A DNA stretch of 14,527 bases from Thiobacillus sp. (lineage in GTDB: Bacteria > Pseudomonadota > Gammaproteobacteria > Burkholderiales > Thiobacillaceae): NCBI GenBank assembly GCA_020217265.1, contig JAIWOS010000014.1, positions 1-14,527 of the forward strand, given 5' to 3'. The position numbers and the translations under genes are program-made. Of this stretch, positions 5,931 to 14,527 are shown piece by piece; position 1 is the stretch's first letter, and every line of letters starts with the position of its first letter. The notes below the pieces were generated by a model. That model did not search any database. It saw nothing but the letters and a program-made list of their open reading frames with translations, and was not told the DNA's origin.

Positions 5931-7673
5931 ATGCACATGAATCGCCGTGAATTCCTGCAACTGCTGGCCGTTGCCGCCGCCTCCGGGATGGCGCTGGACA
6001 GCAAGTCAGCTCTGGCCGGCAAAGCTCCCGCCAATTTCTACGACGTGCCCAAGCATGGCAATGTCTCGTTCCTGCATTTCACCGATTGCCATGCGCAATT
6101 GCTGCCGGTGTGGTTCCGCGAACCCAACGTCAACCTTGGCGTCGGCGACGCCGTCGGCAAGGTACCGCACATCGTCGGCGAGCAACTTCTGAAGAAATAC
6201 GGCATCAAGCCCGGCAGCGCCGAAGCGCATGCCTTCACCTACCTCGACTTCACCGAGGCCGCCCGTGTCTACGGCAAGGTTGGCGGCTTCGCCCACCTGA
6301 AAACCCTGGTCGACAAGATGCGCGCACAGCGCCCCGGCGCCCTGCTGCTCGACGGCGGGGACACCTGGCAGGGTTCGGCGACCTCGCTGTGGACCAATGC
6401 ACAGGACATGGTCGACGCCTGCATCAAGCTCGGTGTCAACATCATGACCCCGCACTGGGAATCGACCTTTGGCGCCGCGCGCGTGCTGGAAATCGTCAAC
6501 AAGGACTTCAAGAACGCCAACGTCGATTTCGTCGCGCAGAATATCGTCACCAATGACTTTGGCGACCAGGTCTTCAAGCCCTACACGATCAAGGAACAGA
6601 ACGGCATCAAGATCGCGGTCATCGGCCAGGCCTTCCCCTACACGCCGATTGCCAACCCGCGCTGGATGGTGCCCGACTGGAGTTTCGGCATCCGCGATGA
6701 CGGCATGCAGAAGTGGGTGAACGACGCCCGCGCCAACGGCGCACAGGTCGTCGTCGTGCTGTCGCACAACGGCATGGACGTTGACCTCAAGATGGCCAGC
6801 CGCGTCACCGGCATCGACGCCATCTTTGGCGGCCACACGCACGACGGCGTGCCGCAACCGGTGCAGGTCAAAAACGCCAAGGGCATCACGCTCGTCACCA
6901 ACGCCGGCTCCAACAGCAAGTTCCTGGGCGTGATGGACTTCGACGTGAAAAACGGCCGCGTCGCCAGCTACAAATACCGCCTGCTGCCGGTGTTCTCCAA
7001 CCTTTTGCCGGCCGACAAGGACATGGAGGCGTTCATCAAGCAGGTACGCGCGCCCTTCGAGAGCAAGCTTAACGAGACGCTCGCCGTCACCGACGACCTG
7101 CTCTATCGCCGCGGCAACTTCAACGGCACCTGGGACCAGGTCATCGTCGATGCGCTGATGGAAGTCAAGGGTGCCGACGCTGCCTTCTCGCCCGGCTTCC
7201 GCTGGGGCACCACGCTGCTGCCAGGCGACCCCATCACCATGGAACGCCTGATGGACCAGACCGCGATCACCTACCCGCAGACCACGCTCACCGAGATGAC
7301 CGGCGCCACCATCAAGACCATCATGGAAGACGTCTGCGACAACCTGTTCAACGCCGACCCCTACTACCAGCAGGGCGGCGACATGGTACGCGTCGGCGGC
7401 ATCGAGTACACCGTCGCGCCCAACAAGAAGATCGGCGAGCGCATCAGCAACATGATGCTGAAAGGCAAACCCGTCGAAGCCAACAAGACCTACAAGGTGG
7501 CGGGCTGGGCTCCGGTGGGCGAAGGCGTATCGGGCGAACCGGTCTGGGATGTGGTCGCCGCCTATCTGCGCGACAAGAAGACCATCAAGGGCGTGAAGCT
7601 CAACACCCCGAAGATCGTCGGTATCGGCAAGAACAACCCCGGCATTGCGGATTACGATGGCAGCTATTCCTGA
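5931..7673 (+). CDS. soxB: SoxB, S-sulfosulfanyl-cysteine sulfohydrolase
   Basis: This 580-residue periplasmic enzyme belongs to the 5'-nucleotidase-like metallophosphatase superfamily and hydrolyses the terminal sulfonate from SoxY-bound thiosulfate, releasing sulfate. The Tat signal is NRREFLQLL (R5-R6), ending near ALAG. Di-manganese site motifs are present in order: FTDCHAQ (D52, H54), LLDGGDTWQG (D144), MTPHWE (H175, E177; the SoxB form of the usual GNHE), LSHNGMD (H279) and FGGHTHDG (H302, H304). The C-terminal half matches the nucleotidase C-terminal domain, and length is normal. AGGAGAG precedes the ATG at 5931; a second ATG at 5937 is possible but spaced less well. It stands 145 bases from soxA behind a terminator, so it probably has its own promoter or relies on read-through. 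Confidence 0.96.
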   Translation: MHMNRREFLQLLAVAAASGMALDSKSALAGKAPANFYDVPKHGNVSFLHFTDCHAQLLPVWFREPNVNLGVGDAVGKVPHIVGEQLLKKYGIKPGSAEAHAFTYLDFTEAARVYGKVGGFAHLKTLVDKMRAQRPGALLLDGGDTWQGSATSLWTNAQDMVDACIKLGVNIMTPHWESTFGAARVLEIVNKDFKNANVDFVAQNIVTNDFGDQVFKPYTIKEQNGIKIAVIGQAFPYTPIANPRWMVPDWSFGIRDDGMQKWVNDARANGAQVVVVLSHNGMDVDLKMASRVTGIDAIFGGHTHDGVPQPVQVKNAKGITLVTNAGSNSKFLGVMDFDVKNGRVASYKYRLLPVFSNLLPADKDMEAFIKQVRAPFESKLNETLAVTDDLLYRRGNFNGTWDQVIVDALMEVKGADAAFSPGFRWGTTLLPGDPITMERLMDQTAITYPQTTLTEMTGATIKTIMEDVCDNLFNADPYYQQGGDMVRVGGIEYTVAPNKKIGERISNMMLKGKPVEANKTYKVAGWAPVGEGVSGEPVWDVVAAYLRDKKTIKGVKLNTPKIVGIGKNNPGIADYDGSYS

Positions 7674-7685
7674 CCCGGCGTATCC

Positions 7686-7729
7686 GCCAACGACAAAACA
7701 GGGGCTTCGGCCCCTGTTTTGTCGTTGGC
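7686..7729. terminator. 20-base-pair perfect stem-loop after soxB (UUCG tetraloop)
   Basis: Bases 7686-7705 are the exact reverse complement of 7710-7729, around a TTCG loop closed by C-G, an exceptionally stable tetraloop. A-tract and T-tract portions lie inside the stem (CAAAACAGGGGC / GCCCCTGTTTTG). Read from either strand, the GC-rich core is followed by TTTT, so it can terminate transcription in both directions. It isolates soxB from alaS. Confidence 0.85.
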
Positions 7730-7735
7730 ATTCGC

Positions 7736-7765
7736 CTGCTAAGGCATTGTCGGAGCGGATACAAT
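7736..7765 (+). promoter_or_regulatory. Candidate promoter for alaS
   Basis: TACAAT (7760-7765) matches the -10 consensus at 5 of 6 positions. The best -35 is CTGCTA (7736-7741), with an 18-base spacer and only 3 of 6 matches. It follows the strong soxB terminator and would give a leader of about 20 bases before the alaS ATG, so alaS most likely starts from here. Confidence 0.45.
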
Positions 7766-7793
7766 ACGCCAATTCCCCTTCGCCCCCGCCGCC

Positions 7794-10412
<2,619 letters not shown>

Positions 10413-10504
10413 CCATTCTTTACAGGCCGCGGGTACAGTATTTGCTGAGTTTGCCGTAAATTGTCAGGCTAACCCCGTTAAGACATTTGTGATGGCACCT
10501 CACC

Positions 10505-12193
10505 ATGACCTCTCTGGCCGGTAAATTCGCTTCGGGAATCGCCCGCCTCACCAACCTGGGCAAGCGCGACGATCCCCTGACCAACCTCAAGGCCGCCACG
10601 CGCTGGCTTGACAGCCTGCCCGTGGGCGATGCCTTCAAGTGCCAGCAGTCGATTCTCGAGGAAATCCGGCGCTTTAACGAAAACTCGTCGGAAATCACGA
10701 AAGACCGACTGGCCGTGCTGATGCTGCTGGACGAAAAGTCGCGTGACCTGCAGGACACGCTGGTGCGCCAGTACCTGCGCAATCCGCGCATGTCGCGGCC
10801 GGTCGAAAGCCAGCTCTGGCACGCGGTGTACAGCCTGTACTGGGAAGTCGCGCGCGGCTACCACACCTTCGTTCTGCATTTCGCGCGCGGGTCCGGCAAA
10901 ACCCCGCACGAAAGCCACATTCCGCTTGTCACCCTGCGCGCCATCCGCATCTTCGGCCAGTTGCTCAAATGGCGCGCGGTGCGTTACCTCGCCGCCGGAG
11001 AAAAACTCTGGCTGCGCCTTCATAATCTTTACCGCGTCGCCGAAAACGAAGGCTTCCACAAGACCGAAATACAAGCCTACGCAGACGAATCCGGCTGCAC
11101 CTGCGAAACGGCCTACCTGCACATCCTGATGCTGCACCTTGCCAATTCCGGCACGCTCTACCCCAGGCAACTCGACCTGCTCGACCGCTGGCTCTGCGGC
11201 TGGCACGCGCATCTCCAACTCGACGCCCGTCCCGACGTCGAACGCCACACCTTCGCCGTCGACCTCTCGGCCGATCACGGCCCGCGGCGCATCCGCAAGA
11301 CCGACAGCGACAAGCCCATGCGCTACTGGACTACGGCCACACTGCTGGACAAGCTCAGGGAAATCCAGAACGCCCTGCGCGAAGGCGGCATCCCCGCCGA
11401 ACTCGGCCTCACCGAGAGCGCGCGCACCAGCGAGAGCCTCGACCTGCTCGATCATCTGCAGCACCACTGGGCAGCGCTCTCGTCGCGCGAACAGCGCCGC
11501 GCGCCACGCGAATCGGTCAAGCGCCTGGTCGACGTCGCGCATGGGCTCAACACCATCATCAGCCAGATCAAGCTGGCCGACGCGCCCCGGCCCGGCGCGT
11601 CACCCTACGGCACGGGCATCAATTACAACGAGGCCGATGACGTTCAGGTCTACGGCTTCGTCACCGAACGCACGCGCGAACGCGCATCCCAAATGCAGAT
11701 GCCGGCACCGCGCGTTTCGTCCGAGGTCGAACGCTGGGTGATGCAGGACGAAAGCGATTGCGGCTACGGCGCAGTCGTCGAATCGCGCGACCGCGACTGG
11801 CTGCGCGTGGGCACCCTGCTCGGCGTGAAAGCGCACGATTCGCCGACCTGGAAACTCGGCATTGTGCGCCGTCTGTCACGCTTCAACGACGAAACCAGCT
11901 CGGTCGGCATCGAAACCCTGGCGGAAGTCCCGAGTCTCGCCATGCTCTACGAGGCTGTCACGTCGTCCGGCTACACCGTCAACGGTCTCGACAACAGCGG
12001 CGCCAACCTGCCCAACGCCAGCCTCTGGCTGACTGGCGCCTCCAACAGCCTGATCATAGACCCCGTGCATTACATGCCCGGCAAAGTCTTTCAGATTAAT
12101 GGCCCGCAGGACCAGCGTTTCATCTCGCTCGGCCGCCCCCTCGAGCGCAGCGAAGGCTGGATCCGCGTCGCGGTCGACCCCGTCAACAATTAG
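10505..12193 (+). CDS. Conserved uncharacterised protein with PilZ-like C-terminal region
   Basis: This 562-residue protein has no signal peptide or membrane segments, so it is probably cytosolic. Residues 1-325 are helical and charged, with no motif I recognise. From about 330 there are features of a degenerate PilZ domain: RRAPR (331-335) or RTRER (389-393) as the RxxxR element; DESDCG (415-420), which fits DxSxxG; then a strand pattern (WLRVGTLLGVK, WKLGIVRRLSR, SSVGIETL) typical of PilZ-like proteins, in which a regulated surface property is linked to c-di-GMP. The assignment is by eye and tentative. The start has only weak ribosome-binding complementarity. It follows alaS by 92 bases and precedes an NtrC-type regulator, suggesting a signalling role in the same locus. 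Composition matches the neighbours. Confidence 0.75.
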   Translation: MTSLAGKFASGIARLTNLGKRDDPLTNLKAATRWLDSLPVGDAFKCQQSILEEIRRFNENSSEITKDRLAVLMLLDEKSRDLQDTLVRQYLRNPRMSRPVESQLWHAVYSLYWEVARGYHTFVLHFARGSGKTPHESHIPLVTLRAIRIFGQLLKWRAVRYLAAGEKLWLRLHNLYRVAENEGFHKTEIQAYADESGCTCETAYLHILMLHLANSGTLYPRQLDLLDRWLCGWHAHLQLDARPDVERHTFAVDLSADHGPRRIRKTDSDKPMRYWTTATLLDKLREIQNALREGGIPAELGLTESARTSESLDLLDHLQHHWAALSSREQRRAPRESVKRLVDVAHGLNTIISQIKLADAPRPGASPYGTGINYNEADDVQVYGFVTERTRERASQMQMPAPRVSSEVERWVMQDESDCGYGAVVESRDRDWLRVGTLLGVKAHDSPTWKLGIVRRLSRFNDETSSVGIETLAEVPSLAMLYEAVTSSGYTVNGLDNSGANLPNASLWLTGASNSLIIDPVHYMPGKVFQINGPQDQRFISLGRPLERSEGWIRVAVDPVNN

Positions 12194-12213
12194 TCCCGCG
12201 TCGCTGGTCCTCG

Positions 12214-12234
12214 GCCGGTTTAACTTTAACCGGC
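12214..12234. repeat. Stem-loop or inverted repeat upstream of the response regulator gene
   Basis: GCCGGTT (12214-12220) pairs with AACCGGC (12228-12234) around a seven-base loop, 20 bases after the preceding stop. No T-run follows, so termination is doubtful. A weak promoter-like pair, TTTAAC (12219-12224) and CACAAT (12242-12247) with a 17-base spacer, overlaps it, so it could be an operator. Confidence 0.35.
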
Positions 12235-12318
12235 ACTCTGGCACAATCGCCGAAAATCCGACACACGCGAACCCCCGCCCGGTAACGGGCCGCGGTGTGC
12301 CCAGAACACGGAGGAAAA

Positions 12319-13749
12319 GTGGCTCACACCAGCAAGCCTAGCCTGTTGATCGTCGACGACGATCCACTGATTTCAGACACGCTCACCTACGTCCTAGGCA
12401 AGGATTTCGACATCTCCGCCGCCGAGTCGCGTGCGCAAGTCAAAAGCCTGATGATGCAGCTCGACGAGCCGCCTCAACTGGCGCTGGTCGACCTCGGCCT
12501 GCCGCCGCAACCGCACAAGCCTGACGAAGGTTTCGCCCTGATCGCCGACCTGCTCGGCATTTCGCCCAGCATCAAGATTCTGGTGCTCTCGGGCCAGAGC
12601 GACGAAGCCAATGCGCGCCACGCGCGTGCGCTCGGCGCGATCGATTTCGTCGCCAAGCCCTGCGAGCCGGAACGGCTGAAGTCGCTGCTGTTCAACGCGC
12701 TCCTGGTGCAGGACGCCGAACGCAGCGCCGACAAGGCGCCCGCGCCGGTCAAGGATTCCGGCATCGTCGGTGGCAGCCCGGCCATGGACAAGCTGCGCGA
12801 GCAGATCAAGCAGTACGCGGCCGCGCCGTTTCCGGTGCTGATCGAAGGCGAATCGGGCAGCGGCAAGGAACGCGTCGCCGCAAGCCTGCACCAGCTGTCG
12901 CCGCGCTCGAACAAACCCTACCTCGCGCTCAACTGCGCGGCCATCTCGCCAACGCTGGTCGAGCCCACCCTGTTCGGCTACGCCAAGGGCGCGTTCACCG
13001 GCGCCACCAGCGCACGCGCCGGCTACTTCGAGGAAGCCGAAAACGGCACGCTGTTTCTCGACGAGATCGGCGAACTGCCGCTGGAACTCCAGGCCAAGCT
13101 CCTGCGCGTGCTGGAAAACGGCGAATACCAGCGCGTCGGCGAAACCCAGCCGCGTTTTTCCAACGCCCGCGTGGTCGCCGCCACCAACCGCGACCTGCGC
13201 GCCGAAATCAAGGCCGGACGCTTCCGCGCCGACCTCTTCCACCGGCTGTCGGTGTTTTCCATCTCGGTGCCGCCGCTGCGGGAAATGGGCGAGGACAAGA
13301 TCACCCTGCTCAACCACTTCCGCGATTTCTACGCGCGCGAAGCCAAGAGCCAGCCGTTCACGCTCGACGCGCGCGCGCAGCAGATGTGGTCGGACTACCA
13401 CTTCCCGGGCAACGTGCGCGAACTGCGCAACATCGCGATCCGGCTGACGACCAAGTACCCGGGCATGACGGTCAACGCCCAGCAGCTCGAAGCCGAGCTC
13501 GACACCGACCAGGCCTACCCGCAGGAGATTCCGCTGGCGAGCGACGGCCGCGCCCTGATCGAGCTGGCGCGCAAGCAGTTGCAGGGCGTGGCCAATTTCA
13601 ACCTCGACGTGAACCTGCGGCAGTGGGAAAAAGCCTACGTCGAAGCCGCGCTCAACATGACCCACGGCAACCTCTCGCAGGCGGCCAAGCTCCTGGGCAT
13701 CAACCGCACCACGCTGTACAGCCGCATGCAGACCTACGGCACCGACTAA
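12319..13749 (+). CDS. Sigma-54-dependent response regulator (NtrC type, PrsR-like receiver)
   Basis: This 476-residue regulator has three domains. The receiver (about 6-128) has acidic residues DDD (13-15), phosphoacceptor D58 in LVDLGLPP, S91 and K113; a short insertion after D58 (QPHKPDEGF) resembles PrsR regulators of exopolysaccharide/PEP-CTERM loci. The AAA+ domain (about 150-385) has Walker A GESGSGKE (177-184), the sigma-54-contacting GAFTGA (224-229), Walker B TLFLDE (244-249) and the FPGNVREL box. The C-terminus carries a Fis-type helix-turn-helix (about 453-474, [19 protein letters not shown]). The start is GTG at 12319 because GGAGG lies 4 bases ahead; an earlier GTG at 12295 lacks such a site. 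It would activate a sigma-54 promoter after phosphorylation by an unidentified kinase not present here. Confidence 0.93.
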   Translation: MAHTSKPSLLIVDDDPLISDTLTYVLGKDFDISAAESRAQVKSLMMQLDEPPQLALVDLGLPPQPHKPDEGFALIADLLGISPSIKILVLSGQSDEANARHARALGAIDFVAKPCEPERLKSLLFNALLVQDAERSADKAPAPVKDSGIVGGSPAMDKLREQIKQYAAAPFPVLIEGESGSGKERVAASLHQLSPRSNKPYLALNCAAISPTLVEPTLFGYAKGAFTGATSARAGYFEEAENGTLFLDEIGELPLELQAKLLRVLENGEYQRVGETQPRFSNARVVAATNRDLRAEIKAGRFRADLFHRLSVFSISVPPLREMGEDKITLLNHFRDFYAREAKSQPFTLDARAQQMWSDYHFPGNVRELRNIAIRLTTKYPGMTVNAQQLEAELDTDQAYPQEIPLASDGRALIELARKQLQGVANFNLDVNLRQWEKAYVEAALNMTHGNLSQAAKLLGINRTTLYSRMQTYGTD

Positions 13750-13756
13750 GCACGAC

Positions 13757-14527
13757 GTGTATCTCGAATTTTTCGGCCTGAAAGAAGCCCCCTTCCGCAT
13801 CACGCCGAACACCGAGTACTGGCACGACGGTGGCCAGCGCGGCGACGTGCTGGCCGCATTGCTTTACGCCATCGGCCAGGGCGAAGGCATCGTCAAGGTC
13901 GTCGGCGAAGTCGGCAGCGGCAAGACCATGCTGTGCCGCAAGCTCGCGGCGAACCTGCCCGACACCATCGACAGCGTCTACCTCGGCAATCCCACGCTCG
14001 ACGCCGACGACATGCTGGCGGCGATCCTCGCCGACCTCGGCATCGACGCCCCCGCGCCCGGCCGCCAGTCGCGCCTGGCGCAGCTCAACCAGAACCTGCT
14101 CGAACGCCACGCCGCCGGCCGCCGCGTGGTGGTGTTCGTCGAAGAGGCGCAAGGCATTTCGGTCGACAATCTGGAATTCCTGCGTCTGCTCACCAATCTC
14201 GAAACCGCCACCGACAAGCTTCTGCAGATCGTGCTGTTCGGCCAGCCCGAGCTCGATACGCAGCTCGCCGACCCGCGCATCCGCCAGCTGAAGGACCGCA
14301 TCACCGTGAGCCTCAAGCTCGCGCCGCTGACCGAGGCCGAGGTCGGCGACTACCTGCGCGCGCGGCTCGCCGTCGCCGGCTACCGCGGGCCCGATCTCTT
14401 CCCGGCCGCGCTGGTCGCGCAACTGCACAGGCTGTCCGGCGGCCTGTCGCGGCGCATCAACGTGCTGGCCGACAAGACCCTGCTCGCCGCCTACGCCGGG
14501 CAGACTCACACGCTGACGCCGGCGCAC
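13757..14527 (+). CDS. ExeA/MshM-type AAA ATPase, partial at right edge
   Basis: Only the first 257 codons lie in the window; the frame is open to the last base. It opens with YLEFFGLKEAPFRITPN, the typical start of ExeA/GspA and MshM proteins. It has Walker A GEVGSGKT (50-57), a Walker B-like VVVFVEEAQ (124-132) with Glu where Asp is commonest, and the sensor region LLQIVLFGQPELD followed by RIRQLKDRI. These ATPases assist assembly of type II secretion or MSHA/type IV pilus machinery at the inner membrane. The start is GTG at 13757, 7 bases after the regulator's stop, with only a weak ribosome-binding site, so translation is probably coupled to it. Which secretion or pilus system it serves depends on genes beyond the window. 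Confidence 0.88.
   Translation, partial: MYLEFFGLKEAPFRITPNTEYWHDGGQRGDVLAALLYAIGQGEGIVKVVGEVGSGKTMLCRKLAANLPDTIDSVYLGNPTLDADDMLAAILADLGIDAPAPGRQSRLAQLNQNLLERHAAGRRVVVFVEEAQGISVDNLEFLRLLTNLETATDKLLQIVLFGQPELDTQLADPRIRQLKDRITVSLKLAPLTEAEVGDYLRARLAVAGYRGPDLFPAALVAQLHRLSGGLSRRINVLADKTLLAAYAGQTHTLTPAH

Noticed and set aside
10413..10504. Gap after alaS examined for a terminator and promoter
   Set aside because: TTGTCA (10461-10466) is a good -35-like box, but no acceptable -10 follows at 16-18 bases, and no clear stem-loop follows the alaS stop.
12239..12254. Possible sigma-54 promoter before the response regulator (TGGCAC at 12239-12244)
   Set aside because: The -24 half matches, but the expected TTGC at the -12 position reads CCGA, so the element is incomplete.
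12394..13812. 472-residue open frame antisense to the response regulator
   Set aside because: The plus strand carries all the NtrC motifs; the antisense product shows only biased composition.

Overview
The window is GC-rich and densely coding. It looks like the chromosome of a sulfur-oxidising betaproteobacterium, with a Thiobacillus-like lineage as the best guess. That rests on a soxXYZAB cluster next to housekeeping genes (moaC, an M48/BepA-type protease, alaS) with very similar composition throughout. I see no insertion sequences, tRNA or rRNA genes, CRISPR arrays or attachment sites, and no gene-free stretch over 300 bases. Bases 1-151 are a more AT-rich, gene-free left edge in which I recognise nothing.

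Layout. (1) 152-1931, minus strand: moaC, then a secreted alpha/beta-hydrolase-like protein of unknown role, then a TlpA-type thioredoxin; the last two overlap by 4 bases. (2) 2006-3427, plus strand, divergent from moaC: a periplasmic M48 metalloprotease with a TPR-like tail, resembling BepA. (3) 3428-7730: a regulatory gap, then soxX, soxY, soxZ, soxA and soxB, all plus strand. Stem-loops lie after soxZ, after soxA and after soxB, so the cluster is divided transcriptionally although it reads as one operon. (4) 7794-10412: alaS, with a putative promoter immediately 5'. (5) 10505-14527: a 562-residue protein with a possible PilZ-like C-terminus, a GTG-started NtrC-type response regulator whose receiver resembles that of PrsR regulators, and an ExeA/MshM-type AAA ATPase that runs off the right edge.

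How the genes work together. SoxX and SoxA form the c-type cytochrome that loads thiosulfate onto the C-terminal cysteine of SoxY in the SoxYZ carrier; SoxB then hydrolyses off sulfate. soxCD is not in the window; if it is absent from the genome, sulfane sulfur would be handled by another route, such as sulfur globules or reverse Dsr, which cannot be judged here. MoaC belongs to molybdenum cofactor synthesis and the M48 protease to outer-membrane quality control. The last three genes suggest a signalling and assembly locus for a surface structure (type IV/MSHA-like pilus or exopolysaccharide), possibly linked to c-di-GMP. That is the least described part of the window.
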